A DNA stretch of 64,000 nucleotides, from the NCBI GenBank assembly GCA_947247005.1, contig OX365959.1, positions 35,236,148-35,300,147 on the forward strand, written 5' to 3'. Below are positions 37,301 through 45,557 of this stretch, piece by piece; position 1 is the stretch's first letter; each line of letters begins with the position of its first letter. A program made the position numbers and the translations under genes. Under the pieces are notes generated by a model, which had not been told where the DNA came from, did not search any database, and saw nothing but the letters and a program-made list of their open reading frames with translations. The DNA comes from Spisula solida. Its lineage: Eukaryota; Mollusca; Bivalvia; Venerida; Mactridae.

Positions 37301-40300
37301 TTGTAGTCACAGCCAAGGATCTGACATGTTATTTTGTAGTCACAGCCAGGGATGCCATATGGCCAGTTATTTTATAGTCACAGCCAGGGATCTGACCAGT
37401 TATTTTGTAGACACAGCCAGGGATCTGACCAGTTATTTTGTAGTCACAGCCAGGGATCTGACTAGTTATTTTGGTGTCACCGCCAGGGATCTGACCAGTT
37501 AGTTTGTAGACACAGCCAGGGATCAGACCAGTTATTTTATAGTCACAGCCAGGGATCTGACCAGTTATTTTATAGTCACAGCCAGGGATCTGACCTGTTA
37601 TTTTGTTGACACAGCCAGGAACCAGACCAGGGTACTGTTTTACTAACATTGCGTAAATGTCGCGTAAGTTTACGCATATATTTGTCACTTACGCAAATCC
37701 TTAAGTGTGTTTTACTAAACGATCGCAAGTTGTTGCATACATTTACGTAAAAATATTGAATATTGAACGTAGACCGGGCCACAATAGAGAGGTTGCGATT
37801 CGAACGTGTACGACTACGTGTACGTGTAGCTACCCGTACATGTATACGTACGCGTTGCAATTGAAATTGGCTTGCGAAACACAACGTGGGCGTATAACAT
37901 CACAAGGCAGTTGTAACATGATTTCTTCGTGAATCGATAATGAGTGTTTATATAAACTCACTGAGACTACCGGCGAAAATCGTGGGTTTCCCGTGCATAC
38001 GCATAACTGTGTGACGTAGTACACATTATATTTTCGTCTGTCACACGTCTGTTACTTGTAGAAACTACACATACCTGGATGACGAAATACCCAAAAATAG
38101 TATTCACGTACACGTACACGTTACACGTTGCCTTTCGCAACCTCTCTAATATTACCAATATAACGGGAACCAGAGTGAATAAATATACATAAAAGTTCGA
38201 TAAGTTTTGATGATTAAACATGTTTATATTACTAATCACGGTCTATAACAATAAGTGACGGTCGAAAATCAACAGTGCGTGGCAAAAACTCCTCACTACG
38301 TTCATATTTGCTATTTACGCTTACTCCGACCTTGCGTAGAATTACGCCAATACTTACGACAAAACATGAGAACAAATATCTTAGTTAAACGCATTTGCGC
38401 ATATATTATCGACGTACGCAGTATTTACGGAAAACTTAGAGTTACGCTAGCGTAAATGCTTTGATAAAACAGTACCCAGGTGTTTTATGGGATCCCCATC
38501 AGAATATAGTAATGACATACTTGCCCATTCATATCAAATAAAAACATTATGGCCAGAATTACCAAAAGACCCAACGCCTACTCTGGATCCCTAGCACACA
38601 GTCAATTACTTTAAATCTCATCAGATATTGTTTTGCACCATAGTAGGCGCTGAAAATATAATTTTTTCCGCTGCCAAGCGGGGCATATGTTTATATGCTT
38701 TGCACATGTCGGTCGGTAACATGGGTAGGTTAGTCTTATGATTATATATAACTGGTAAATTCAAATTACACACGTTTTTAATGTGAACCAATTTCATAAA
38801 TTTGAATTAAGTTCATTAAGCTAGTTATCTTTAGAGTTGAAAAATTATTGCAAAAATATTATTCTGATAAAAGTATAGATTAACACCACGTTTTAGAATT
38901 TCTTATTACCTCCCTTTAACACGCGCACTGCCCACTATACAAATGTACGAGTATACGATGTATTCAACCTTTATGCGTACAGTGATGTAAACATTCTTTT
39001 TAGTAATGTTTTTCTTTGTTTTATCACCCCCCCCCCTCGTGACCTAGTTTTTGACCCCAGAAGTCCCAGTTGAGACATTGACGACGTTTGATTGTACAGA
39101 GACACACATTGTGGTCAGGTTTTAAAAAGATTAGGTAAAACATATGACCTCTAGCGTAATTGTGACCTCTAGAGTGTTAAAACAAGTTTTTTCATGATGT
39201 GACCTGGTGACCTAATTTTTTATCTAAGATGACACTGAACTTGACATAGATTTACTGATACATACATTGTGGTCAGGTTTAATAAATATTAGGCAAAAAA
39301 TGAGACCTCTAGAGTACAGTGCCCTAGTTTTGACCCTAGTTTTGACCCAGATGACCCAGTTGAAAACTTGACTTATATTTCACGGAGCAACACATTGTGT
39401 TAACAGTGTGACATCTAGAGTGTTAACAATGTTTTTAAGCGACCTAGTGACCCAGTTTATGATCCCATACGACTCAGTTGATAACTGGACAAACATTGTG
39501 ACCAAGTTTCATAATTATTAAGTGAAAACTGTGACTTCTAGAGTGTTAACAGTCCAATTGTTGACGCATACACGTTGACGGACGTCAAACCACAGGCAAG
39601 TTGTGCAATTTGAGCTGACGTGAGCTAAAACCTCAAAAAAAACAGACGTTAGTTTTTACGAAAGATGCATACATGCATGTATACTTACATATTTACCAGT
39701 TTACACACACAATTGATATGACATTGTTTGTTTATTTTAGCCGATACTGGTCAAAGGCTGTTGATACCAAAACTAGATTGCAATCGGATGAAAACTTCAG
39801 TGACGTGGGAATATACGTCACCAACTGGTTATTTTTATAATAATACATGGGTGAACAGACATTGCAAATCAACCCTCCTTAAAGAAAGACTGAATACCTG
39901 TCTGGAAAACACTACAATCATTTTAATTGGAGATTCTACGACAAGACAAATGTTTGAACAGATGGAAAGACTAATACCTTGCCGGTGGATGACCGATACG
40001 TGGTCAATGAGCGGGAAACACCGTCCTGCTGTGTGTACCAACGCGCGCATTAATTTCAGCCTCGTTTGGAAACTACACCCACTTCCGTTCTGTACTCAAA
40101 ATACGCCGCGTCATTATTTCAAATCCCTACAAGCGAATTTAAACGAAGTTCAAGGAAACAAGCGATATGTTATCGTTATTCATTTGTATGCACATTTGCT
40201 TAATTACCACTCTCACGTTTTCTACGAAACTTTGAAAGATTTAAAGAAAGGAGTCCTCGGGTTACTAAAAAGAAATCTTAATGTGTCTATAGTGATTAAA

Positions 40301-40537
40301 GGACCTCATGCATATTCATTTTCTAAAGACCTTGGTCACGTGATGTGGATGCCTGATGCATATGCAAATTTATATCAACGACTAATTTACGACGAATTTA
40401 AAGATTTACGGGATAGAGTGGTTTATTTAGAATGTATGGACATGACTGTGAGCACGGAGCAGTCGTTTATACACGCAGAAAACTACATCATGAAAAATAT
40501 AGTAGAAAATATGCTCAGTTTTACTTGTAGTAAATAA
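10018..40537 (+). CDS. NXPE family protein (neurexophilin and PC-esterase domain), 5'-incomplete, six exons
   Basis: Exons at 10018-10312, 28937-29109, 31299-31469, 34390-34500, 35133-35185 and 39741-40537 have GT/AG borders and compatible phases and give about 530 residues, close to the usual family length of about 550. The first two exons encode the neurexophilin-like beta-sandwich ([15 protein letters not shown], then a [10 protein letters not shown] motif). Exon 3 holds a Cys-rich segment ([15 protein letters not shown]). The last exon holds the PC-esterase domain, with the GDST nucleophile motif near its start and a late His in FIHAENY. Family knowledge: NXPE proteins are secretory-pathway proteins related to GDSL/SGNH-type O-acyl esterases or transferases; the substrate here is unknown. 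No ATG or signal anchor is seen, so one or more 5' exons are missing. Intron 1 is 18.6 kb and full of transposons. The family call is firm; the paralogue is not assignable. Confidence 0.9.
11040..11662 (+). mobile_element. Non-LTR retrotransposon 5' fragment with a 2A-like peptide
   Basis: A 129-codon frame (11278-11667) has a hydrophobic run, [20 protein letters not shown] then Pro, in which residues 80-87 are DVETNPGP, the canonical 2A ribosome-skipping motif. It is followed by [18 protein letters not shown], the usual start of the endonuclease domain of CR1/L2-type LINEs. Family knowledge: 2A sequences occur at exactly this place in LINEs of several invertebrates. The endonuclease is cut off at about 11660 and no reverse transcriptase follows. 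The upstream 11040-11277 is pyrimidine-rich and may be 5' UTR. Confidence 0.85.
11491..11538 (+). promoter_or_regulatory. 2A ribosome-skipping motif
   Basis: Codons spell [16 protein letters not shown]; skipping would occur between the final Gly (11533-11535) and Pro (11536-11538). It matches D-V/I-E-x-N-P-G-P exactly. The hydrophobic lead-in could also act as a signal sequence, as reported for some invertebrate LINE 2As. Confidence 0.85.
11663..12060 (+). mobile_element. Possible LINE 3' end joined to the 2A fragment
   Basis: Non-coding AT-rich tract ending around cgccggagataacactagcc and an aaataaaaatctt tail-like segment. Its position suggests an internally deleted LINE retaining both ends. 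This is inference; no second copy is in the window for comparison. Confidence 0.3.
12370..12516. mobile_element. Large near-perfect palindrome (MITE-like)
   Basis: Arms run from CTGTTC/GTATTTTATCGGTGAATAA inward past gttcggatg to cacgagtgc, and mirror out again to TTATTCACCGATAAAATAC and GAACAG. The loop is only about 3 bases. About 147 bp. Confidence 0.8.
13525..13660. repeat. GT-rich simple sequence
   Basis: An interrupted GT run at 13531-13559 (tgtgtgtatgtgtgtgtgtg) is followed by scattered tgtgtgagtatg words. The 96-codon minus frame over it (His/Thr repeats) is a shadow of this simple sequence. Confidence 0.7.
14780..16340. repeat. Degenerate satellite, about 45-50-bp units
   Basis: Loosely periodic words (gggtactcaccac, agtacagccat, ccaggccctattggg) recur with many substitutions and gaps. 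They grade into the regular 42-bp array that follows, so the two appear to be one satellite at different states of decay. Confidence 0.75.
16341..16860. repeat. 42-bp minisatellite, about 12 copies
   Basis: Regular unit: gggaacccaccaacacagat, ttcagccctcctaggccatatt. Copies differ mainly at a few positions (ccct/ccat, agg/atg). The 14-codon periodicity opens frames on both strands ([13 protein letters not shown] on +, [13 protein letters not shown] on -); these are not genes. Confidence 0.95.
16861..18599. other. Intron sequence without a recognised gene
   Basis: AT-rich. Contains two G-rich patches (gtgggggagtgg near 17118 and cctgggggggagc near 18440) that resemble fragments of dispersed repeats. 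Confidence 0.4.
19165..19607. mobile_element. hAT-like non-autonomous element inside the LINE endonuclease
   Basis: Flanked by direct repeats AGTAATAAT (19156-19164 and 19608-19616). Imperfect terminal inverted repeats: GGGCTGCGTACCGGTT at the left and the complement of GGGTTGCTTATCGGTT at the right. 443 bp with many atcgat words, no transposase. Removing it restores continuity of the LINE endonuclease frame. Confidence 0.8.
20692..22048 (-). mobile_element. Minus-strand LINE 3' fragment inserted in the Tx1/L1-like LINE
   Basis: Read on the minus strand: [20 protein letters not shown], then [12 protein letters not shown] (about 22018-21834); after an insertion, [41 protein letters not shown] and HVILDC (about 21466-21270); then [10 protein letters not shown] and SAKTC. 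This is the C-terminal end of a mollusc-type LINE, including its CxxC finger. It splits the host reverse transcriptase between SLLN and VDYK. Stops and frameshifts are present. Confidence 0.75.
21474..21833. mobile_element. 360-bp insertion inside the minus-strand LINE fragment
   Basis: Bounded by GTATGTA at 21467-21473 and 21834-21840. Removing it joins KLRTY to RLVKTDF in frame on the minus strand. It begins with a T/A-rich run (tttttattttattttatttt), which would be an A-rich tail on the minus strand, so a SINE-like retroposon is likely. Confidence 0.7.
24250..25765 (+). mobile_element. Jockey/CR1-like LINE, 5'-truncated and decayed
   Basis: Reverse transcriptase blocks in shifting frames: [67 protein letters not shown], then near 24950 a FADDT-type box. 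Then come [34 protein letters not shown] and at the end [13 protein letters not shown] and FKGRLKDH before a stop at about 25560. The 3' end is a gaagaagaag tail at 25735-25752. Frameshifts and stops make it inactive. Confidence 0.85.
25961..28121. mobile_element. 2.16-kb terminal-inverted-repeat element without transposase
   Basis: Left end AAAGGGTGTAAAGAAAGT (25961-25978), right end its complement ACTTTCTTTACACCCTTT (28104-28121). No long conserved frame inside, so it looks non-autonomous. A 10-bp perfect hairpin lies at 27707-27729. Superfamily not assigned. Confidence 0.7.
27707..27729. other. Perfect hairpin TTGTGTGGCG-TTA-CGCCACACAA
   Basis: Ten-base arms with a three-base loop inside the 25961-28121 element. 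No T-run follows. Role unknown. Confidence 0.6.
28484..28686. repeat. Tandem duplication of about 100 bp
   Basis: Two copies share atatagcat, tttgac(t/c)aga, ttacctttgaatatattaca and tttccgccagcaaatcgtg. They lie about 250 bp upstream of NXPE exon 2. Confidence 0.85.
28937..29109 (+). CDS. NXPE exon 2 of those visible
   Basis: The acceptor ttgtag is followed by GTTCGTGTC and the exon ends at a GTTAGT donor at 29110. It enters in phase 0 after GGDL and leaves with two bases of a split Arg codon. The peptide ([31 protein letters not shown]) matches the second half of the neurexophilin-like sandwich. The same stretch was not picked up as an isolated open frame because it is short. Confidence 0.9.
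29209..30316. mobile_element. 1.1-kb element with about 100-bp inverted arms
   Basis: 29209-29310 and 30215-30316 are inverted copies (landmarks cacaggcgtccgtcatgtta, tagacccctatactac, aggaacc; complement at right). The arms may extend about 10 bases further. No transposase; the centre holds a tRNA-like segment. It resembles a foldback or long-TIR transposon. Confidence 0.7.
29617..29711 (+). repeat. tRNA-like segment (SINE head)
   Basis: A-box-like gcgagattagctac and B-box-like cgagttcaaatctc at tRNA spacing. It lies within the 29209-30316 element. Not a functional tRNA: no closed acceptor stem is seen. Confidence 0.45.
30412..30580. mobile_element. MITE, about 165 bp
   Basis: Ends GTAAAGTTCCGCTAATAAGA and the complement of GTGAAGTTCCGCTAATAAGA, with TA next to both ends. 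A third internal copy of ccgctaataagacc is present. TIR style resembles Tc1/mariner-type elements. Confidence 0.75.
30675..30880. mobile_element. Palindromic MITE family 3, copy 1
   Basis: Shares gagaaggtcgta, gtttggt and ttccgattttcatga with copies at 50267-50494 and 63442-63595. This copy is diverged and its right end is unclear. Confidence 0.55.
31140..31209 (-). repeat. tRNA-derived SINE head
   Basis: On the minus strand: GGCACAGTGATCAAGTGGGT (A box) and then GAGGTCCCTAGTTCGAATCT (B box) at tRNA spacing. Located 90 bp upstream of NXPE exon 3. Confidence 0.6.
31299..31469 (+). CDS. NXPE exon 3 of those visible
   Basis: The acceptor gtgtcag and donor GTAAGT (31470) bound 171 bases, entering and leaving in phase 2. 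The product contains [19 protein letters not shown] and GRPWYCGKP, the Cys/Trp-rich linker that joins the two domains in NXPE proteins. Confidence 0.9.
31567..32912. mobile_element. 1.35-kb terminal-inverted-repeat element in NXPE intron 3
   Basis: The left arm TACGAGGGCCACTTAAAAGT, ATTAATCAGTGG is mirrored at 32875-32912. No coding region inside. Non-autonomous DNA transposon by structure. Confidence 0.75.
33815..34190. repeat. Diverged direct repeat upstream of NXPE exon 4
   Basis: Shares ordered landmarks with 34705-35085: ttgacgacataatgtta, gtaaaatgtatg, gttgcttcccctaga, ttttgtaaacaaaccaactgg, ccacctt, gactcaact. Roughly 370 bp each, 890 bp apart. Confidence 0.75.
34335..34374. repeat. 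TTATG pentanucleotide microsatellite
   Basis: Eight GTTAT units in a row, ending about 15 bases before the acceptor of NXPE exon 4, in the zone where a branch point should lie. Confidence 0.9.
34390..34500 (+). CDS. NXPE exon 4 of those visible
   Basis: The acceptor ttccctcag and donor GTGAGT (34501) bound 111 bases encoding [13 protein letters not shown] to TMEQQLMS. The phase agrees with exon 3. A TTATG pentamer run ends about 16 bases before the acceptor, and diverged direct repeats flank the exon on both sides (33815-34190 and 34705-35085). Confidence 0.88.
34705..35085. repeat. Diverged direct repeat downstream of NXPE exon 4
   Basis: Partner of 33815-34190. Ends about 50 bp before the short exon at 35133. 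Confidence 0.75.
35133..35185 (+). CDS. NXPE short exon 5 (53 nt) of those visible
   Basis: Exon 4 ends in phase 2 and the last exon begins in phase 1-compatible form, so they cannot join directly. This 53-base segment, preceded by ggtttcag and followed by GTAAGA, corrects the phase exactly. It encodes about 17 residues ([17 protein letters not shown]). Mammalian NXPE proteins have a variable stretch of similar size at this place. Inferred from phase, splice sites and length; residue similarity is weak. Confidence 0.7.
35325..37625. repeat. 33-bp minisatellite, about 69 copies, with higher-order structure
   Basis: The unit is ggatctgaccagttattttg plus tagtcacagccag. Sub-variants tagtcacag, tagacacag, tacacacag and ggtgtcacag cluster in blocks. 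A higher-order unit marked by agctatttcgtagtc, ggaactgataagg and ccacgg recurs at 35728, 35925 and 36155 (197 and 230 bp apart, about six and seven units). 33 is a multiple of three, so [11 protein letters not shown] frames (minus) and [10 protein letters not shown] frames (plus) stay open for over 100 codons. Confidence 0.95.
37630..38477. mobile_element. DNA transposon-like element with 13-bp perfect TIRs
   Basis: Ends GGGTACTGTTTTA (37630-37642) and TAAAACAGTACCC (38465-38477). Subterminal zones are dense in gcgtaa/ttacgc words. It begins where the 33-bp array stops. No transposase; a second element is nested at 37785-38148. Confidence 0.8.
37785..38148. mobile_element. Nested MITE with 14-bp perfect TIRs
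   Basis: TAGAGAGGTTGCGA (37785-37798) and TCGCAACCTCTCTA (38135-38148). Inside are many acgtgtacgt words. It lies inside the 37630-38477 element. Confidence 0.8.
39020..39560. repeat. Degenerate dispersed repeat rich in gacctctagagtgttaaca
   Basis: Words cattgtggtcaggttt, attaggtaaaa and gacctctag(a/c)gtgtt recur at about 39108, 39266 and 39493, with tgacctagttttgaccc between. This style of repeat is common in mollusc genomes; origin not assigned. Confidence 0.6.
39741..40537 (+). CDS. NXPE terminal exon with PC-esterase domain
   Basis: The acceptor tttattttag precedes an open frame of 264 residues ending at TAA (40535-40537). It reads [21 protein letters not shown], then [18 protein letters not shown] (the Gly-Asp-Ser nucleophile block). 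Later come [10 protein letters not shown] and, near the end, [11 protein letters not shown] followed by MLSFTC. The acidic and His residues of the usual catalytic triad lie in this last part; here the block before the His reads LECMDMT, so the expected Asp may be replaced by Glu. This is by eye only. Confidence 0.93.
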
Positions 40538-40538
40538 A
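40533..40538 (+). promoter_or_regulatory. Poly(A) signal overlapping the NXPE stop codon
   Basis: AATAAA at 40533-40538 includes the TAA stop at 40535-40537. A GT/T-rich stretch (ttgttgttgtttttctg and repeats) follows from about 40558 to 40585, the usual place for a downstream element. This would give a 3' UTR of only about 10-30 bases. Confidence 0.6.
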
Positions 40539-40595
40539 ACGGTCATTTGATGGAGTATTGTTGTTGTTTTTCTGTTGTTGTTTTTGCAATTCGAC

Positions 40596-40834
40596 AGCCC
40601 GATCTCCCATTTGAAGCTTCTCAATATTCGCTAAATCCCATCTCAAATATTGTCAAGTGCCGTTATGTTAATTTCTGTTGGAGGCTAGTCTCAAAATTGG
40701 CTTCACTAATTCTGAGTTTATAAAAGTAAAATTAATTAAGAGCTCAAACTTCAGATTGACTTTAATTTGAGCAAGATCTCGTTTTTAGTTGAGATTTCTA
40801 ATTAGTTAATTGGACTCCTGCTCGAAATTGCCCT
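40596..40834. mobile_element. Palindromic MITE family 2, copy 1
   Basis: Diverged relative of 54574-54792 and 60561-60809: starts agcccgatctcccatttgaa, contains catctcaaatattg and ttgagatttct. Starts about 60 bases after the NXPE stop. Confidence 0.6.
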
Positions 40835-41330
40835 GACTGTGTAAACACTGAACCCTACACTAACTGGTTATTGACGTGCAGATAGAAATTGAAGTTCGTA
40901 TTAACTCATTTTCAGTAATTAGAAAAAGCACCTGCCAATTTAAAATACATGACGTCACAACAATAACGTCATCATTTCATGACGTATTCCCACAATTTTG
41001 TTAGGTGACATTGTTTACTTTTACGGTTTTGATAGAGCTAAATACATCAATAAGCGGGCTGTCTTTCGTCGAAAGAGGTTAGTTTGGACTACAGAGAGAA
41101 ATCAAAAGGTAACAGTAGATCAAAATCAATGAAATTCACATCCCAATATGCTGTAGTACTGTAGAGAGCCCGGATCTTAGACAATCCGTAACAGTATACG
41201 GATAGTACCAGTACCCGAACATTGAAAGTTACCACACTTTCTTACATCGATATTAGAAGTCTACTTCACAATATTTGTTCTTAATGATGTTGACATGAAG
41301 TCTCTTCTTCGGTCTACACTCTAGTTGGAG

Positions 41331-41508
41331 ACTGGCTCACATAGGCATTTGGGTTTAAGTCGCCGTAAATTAATGATTTGTCCTAGTCCCTGATCGACCC
41401 GTGTACTGAAGAGAGTAGAAAAAGACCAGTACAAATGTACCCGGGTCGCTCGGTGACTCGAACAAATCATTAATTTACGGCGAGTTGAAACCAAATGCCT
41501 ATGCCTGG
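41331..41508. mobile_element. Foldback element with about 40-bp arms
   Basis: Left arm gcatttgggtttaagtcgcc, gtaaattaatgatttgt; right arm is its near complement (acaaatcattaatttacggc, caaatgc). Confidence 0.75.
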
Positions 41509-43390
41509 CTATTGTACAGTACTAGAGCGAAAATCTTACTCCCGTGGAATGATGCGCCCTGCATTTAATGGCGATTCAATAGCAGGGGAGATCATTGTGT
41601 CTAGTCTATACGTTTGGTAGTTCCACGAGATTGTCTCCCTTCCACTAAGCAAAACATTTTCTAGTTATCTCCCTTGGTTTCTAAAATTCTACTGAAAATA
41701 GAGTCGAACAGTGAAGACAGCACTCAACTTTACCATCTGAGCACATCCTTATACATCAGTGGTTAGTCAAGTTCCCAGACTACACAGGCCAGTGATTTCT
41801 CTTTAACTAAATAAAACAGCCTGTGTCCATAAAATTAGGAAATTTAAGCGCGACAATTCGCGAAATTGGGAATTCAGTCTTAAAAAAGATTGTTTTGGTT
41901 GTTTTAGTTAATATTTTGCTGTTTTCTACTGATAATACTCAAGTCATATGTAGCAACGACTTTTGAAAGTTTTAAAATCTATTGTTTTGGCTGTAAAAAA
42001 GCCATACTGTTAGTGGCTTTTAAACCAGCGATAACAAAAGGGGGGAAATTTGCATTCTTTTTGGGGGGGATATTACTTTTTGGGACAAATGGAGGTTATT
42101 TTGCTAGAGGAAAGTGCCTATATTCGGCCCTAAAATAGCTGAAAAAACCACTGCAGATATCACAGGTGAAGAATACTGTGGTGAACGAGAATGGCTGAGC
42201 ATAGAAAAATATAAAAAAACATACAAGGCACAATGTCCAATAAACAACCGAACAAGAAAATGACCAGCCCAAGACGCTACTTTCAAAAAGCCGAATGAAC
42301 CTGTTTCAGCAATCAAAAGGCTTAAAATATTATCTTTATTTCCTCCAGTATTTAAGAGCATATATATTATTATATAACAATAAATACAAAGCATACATTA
42401 AACATAGTTATAGCATGTTACAAGCATACATTATTGATGAGAAGATTAGTAAGCATAATTACACATATCAGGAGAAAATTATGAGCACATAGATACTAAC
42501 TTGCATCGAACATGATATGGATAATTAAATCGCAAAGCTTTACAATATTATGACATGACAATGTTTATACACAAGAAGACATGGGGACAAATTTGTAAAT
42601 ACATACTTAAGTTTATCCCTGACATAATGCATACATAAAACAAATCTACACAAAATATGAAAACAACGAATTGCAAGAATACAAGGGAACAACAAGTATA
42701 GTTCGTGCTAGATAATGTGGCAGTCGAGTCTATTTCACGACAGGTAATACATGATATTGATTACAGATAACTTTAAAAGAATCTAATTGTTTGTTGTTTG
42801 TCCGTTTCATTAAATACTATGTAAGTGGTAACTGTTGAAATACAGACTTAATATGGACTAGTGTTTGTTTACCTTTCAGACCAGTATGACTGCCTTGTGC
42901 AGATAATCCTTTACCATCTGTCTGATAAGTGATTGAATACGGTTCAATAAAATGAAGATTAATTTTATGGGATTGATATTCTTTTGACGACTTATCACAT
43001 CAAACATTGATGTATTAAGGTAAATCAAGAGTCGTGTTTACGCATGTTCAGAAATGAATTTCTATTTTTATTACGGGTTTAAAAACAATTTTCACTAACA
43101 TGGGTTTGTGTTTCCGACATACCATAAGTTATATTATAATTACAAATTATTAAAATGCATTAATTTAAATTTCATATTTTTGCGTCATTGAAAAAGAACT
43201 AGCTGTAGGGTTAACTCCACAAACGCTCCTTAAATGGAAAGTCTACTTATTATTATACATGCATAGTTGGACTATGTATAACATTGTTGTGTGATGAAAA
43301 GGCATATTCTATAGTTTGGGGTTCAATTCCCACTGACAGTAATTCAGTCATGCGGAGACTACCCAGTATAAATACTCCGACACTCGAACA
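41509..43390. other. Intergenic, no gene recognised
   Basis: AT-rich. 42320-42420 loosely resembles 33030-33120 (cctccattac, agagcatata), hinting at another old dispersed repeat. No coding signal. Confidence 0.4.
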
Positions 43391-43712
43391 ACCGAGAGTA
43401 AGGGCTACTGACTGCTGATCTGAAGGGTGTGGGTTCGATCCCTACTCCCGACGGTCAAAAAGTGAAATGCTTTTCAGTGTTTCCCACCTAACATAACTAA
43501 ACATACTAACAGTCTTTCGGACGAGACGTTAAGCGAGGTCCCGTGTATGAAGCTTTACATCGGCACGTAAAAGAACCAGGGATGCTTCTGGAACTATCAT
43601 GCACTATCCCCCAAACACTAAAGTGACTAGCCTCTTTTGGGGGCCTCGCCCATATGGATTTTCCGGTGGCGAGGATAAATAAAAGCTCAAAGAAATAAAA
43701 TAAAAAAATAAA
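43391..43712 (+). mobile_element. tRNA-derived SINE with conserved core
   Basis: tRNA-like head with B box gtgggttcgatccctactcc (43429-43448), then a core (tctttcggacgagacgttaa, gcgaggtcccgtgt, cacgtaaaagaacc) and an A-rich tail (aaataaaataaaaaaataaa). This core type is shared by SINEs of many invertebrates; superfamily not assigned. Confidence 0.75.
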
Positions 43713-44427
43713 CCGAGCAGTCATTGTGTCGTTTTATTGTAAGCGGGTATTTCGCGTAAAACAGTAATTTAGCGGTTCCTTAAATTCGTGGATTTATCAT
43801 ATCAACAGTCAAATCCCTTGTTATGTTTTTTTGAGGTCTCTTAATGAATGACCTGCAAGGTCACAGAAATAAATCCAACATTCTTATTGGAAATGTAAAA
43901 CCAGAATTTATTTAGCAGTGCTAATTAGTATACATGTATACATTTTTGGACGTGTTCCTTTTCTTTTTTATTATTTACGTTCATTGAACTTAAGCATTTA
44001 CACAAAGGTTTTAATTATGTTTTTAATATTACATTTAAACAATTAGACGCTATATTGGTTGTGACTTTAAATAACTAAATAAACTCCATTCTAGAGACAT
44101 TCACCTCAGCAATATTGCGCTAAAGCTATTGTTTGCTGAACAATAACTTAAAACCTTTGTCGTATACAAATACATATACGTCAAATCTTAATGGAATGCT
44201 TTTTAAGTATACATAAGACATTAATTATCAATTGCGAAATGTAAAAAATCAATACACTATACCTACGTCGAAGTGAGTTTTGTGATTGTAATGAGCTATA
44301 AATACATCACTCTTTGAAACGTTAAACAAATATTCAAATTGTATTTTAGTTCGGGTCCTCTTTTCTACGTCTTCCATTTAGAAAGTAAAGTTCTAATTTA
44401 AAGTCAACTTTCAGAAATGCTCCCGTT

Positions 44428-44540
44428 AATACCACAGGTAACCGTATCATTGATTCATAAGAAGAAAAAAATTGTTTTTGTGAAATTTATAATTTCACTG
44501 TTTTTACTGTTAATCAATGATACAGTTACCTGTGGTTTAT
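44428..44540. mobile_element. Palindromic MITE, about 110 bp
   Basis: Arms accacaggtaaccgtatcat, tgatt and their near complement aatcaatgatacagttacct, gtggt. Confidence 0.8.
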
Positions 44541-45117
44541 TCCCGATAATTGAGCCGTAAGTTTGTTGTTATGTTCATTGTCATTATTGAGAATTGAGTC
44601 GACCATTGATTTTATTTAAATAGATGTAATACGATGTCTATAAATTATAGATGTGGGTTTCGTATCACTCTTTCAACGGGACAAAACAACTTCATTAAAT
44701 GATCCGATTGAATACATTGAATTGATCCGGTTATTAAAGTATTGATCAACTTCATACGAGGTCAGTAATGGTATCAAAGTGAAGTCAATATGCGATGCGT
44801 CCATAGTTACGGAGACTGTCCAACAGGACACACAGCCAGTACCCAGAGCTCGTTGTTCAAATACGTACAAATATGTAACATTACCTCTGTAAACCATACG
44901 CCCTACCCCCCCCCCCCCCTGGCTAGTTTTTTACATTAATCAATTATGGAAAACAATATCAAATTTGAAGATTGTCTGAAAATAAGTACATGTATAGTTC
45001 GATTTAGAGCATTGAGCCGTGACTGCACTTTTAAGGTTTTAACCACTAATCGATATAGGTTGGTATAGGTTTGACCAGTACGATAAGTAATATAATTATG
45101 GCCAAATAGTTCATGTG

Positions 45118-45198
45118 TCTGGTTGGTCGTGACGGTAAAGCGCTTGGTAAATTGTAAAATAACTTTTGTCCGACCAGGGCGTGTTCGCATCCCACCAA
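45118..45198 (+). repeat. tRNA-like segment (possible SINE head)
   Basis: A-box-like tggtcgtgacggtaaagcgc and B-box-like gtgttcgcatcccacc. Weak match. Confidence 0.35.
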
Positions 45199-45488
45199 AA
45201 TAGTTTTTCATTTTTATTATATTTTTTTAAATGCACACAACTTGTAAAATCCGTGTAATACTAGTATATGTGACAAACCATATTTGTCACATGTATATTT
45301 TAGAACGTTATGAAGGCTAATCAACCGAATATAGGATGTCAGTAAGCTCGAAATACACCAACGATCGAAATGAGAGATAATGATAAATATATTGAATCGA
45401 GACCTTTCAATGGATAAATTAAAAATATAAACAAAATCTTTAACTTACAATCTCTTCAAATAACATAAATCAACGAATTAAAAAAAAT

Positions 45489-45557
45489 GAGCGAACCAGG
45501 GATTCGAACAACGGACTTTTGGGTTAGAAATTCTGAACGTTGCCGACTGGACTAAAC
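45489..45557 (-). repeat. tRNA-derived SINE head
   Basis: On the minus strand: GTCCAGTCGGCAACGTTCAG and GTTGTTCGAATCCCTGGTTC, at tRNA A/B box spacing. Confidence 0.6.

Noticed and set aside
35325..37625. CRISPR-like appearance of regular 33-bp repeats
   Set aside because: Units are head-to-tail with no spacers, in an animal gene intron. It is a minisatellite.
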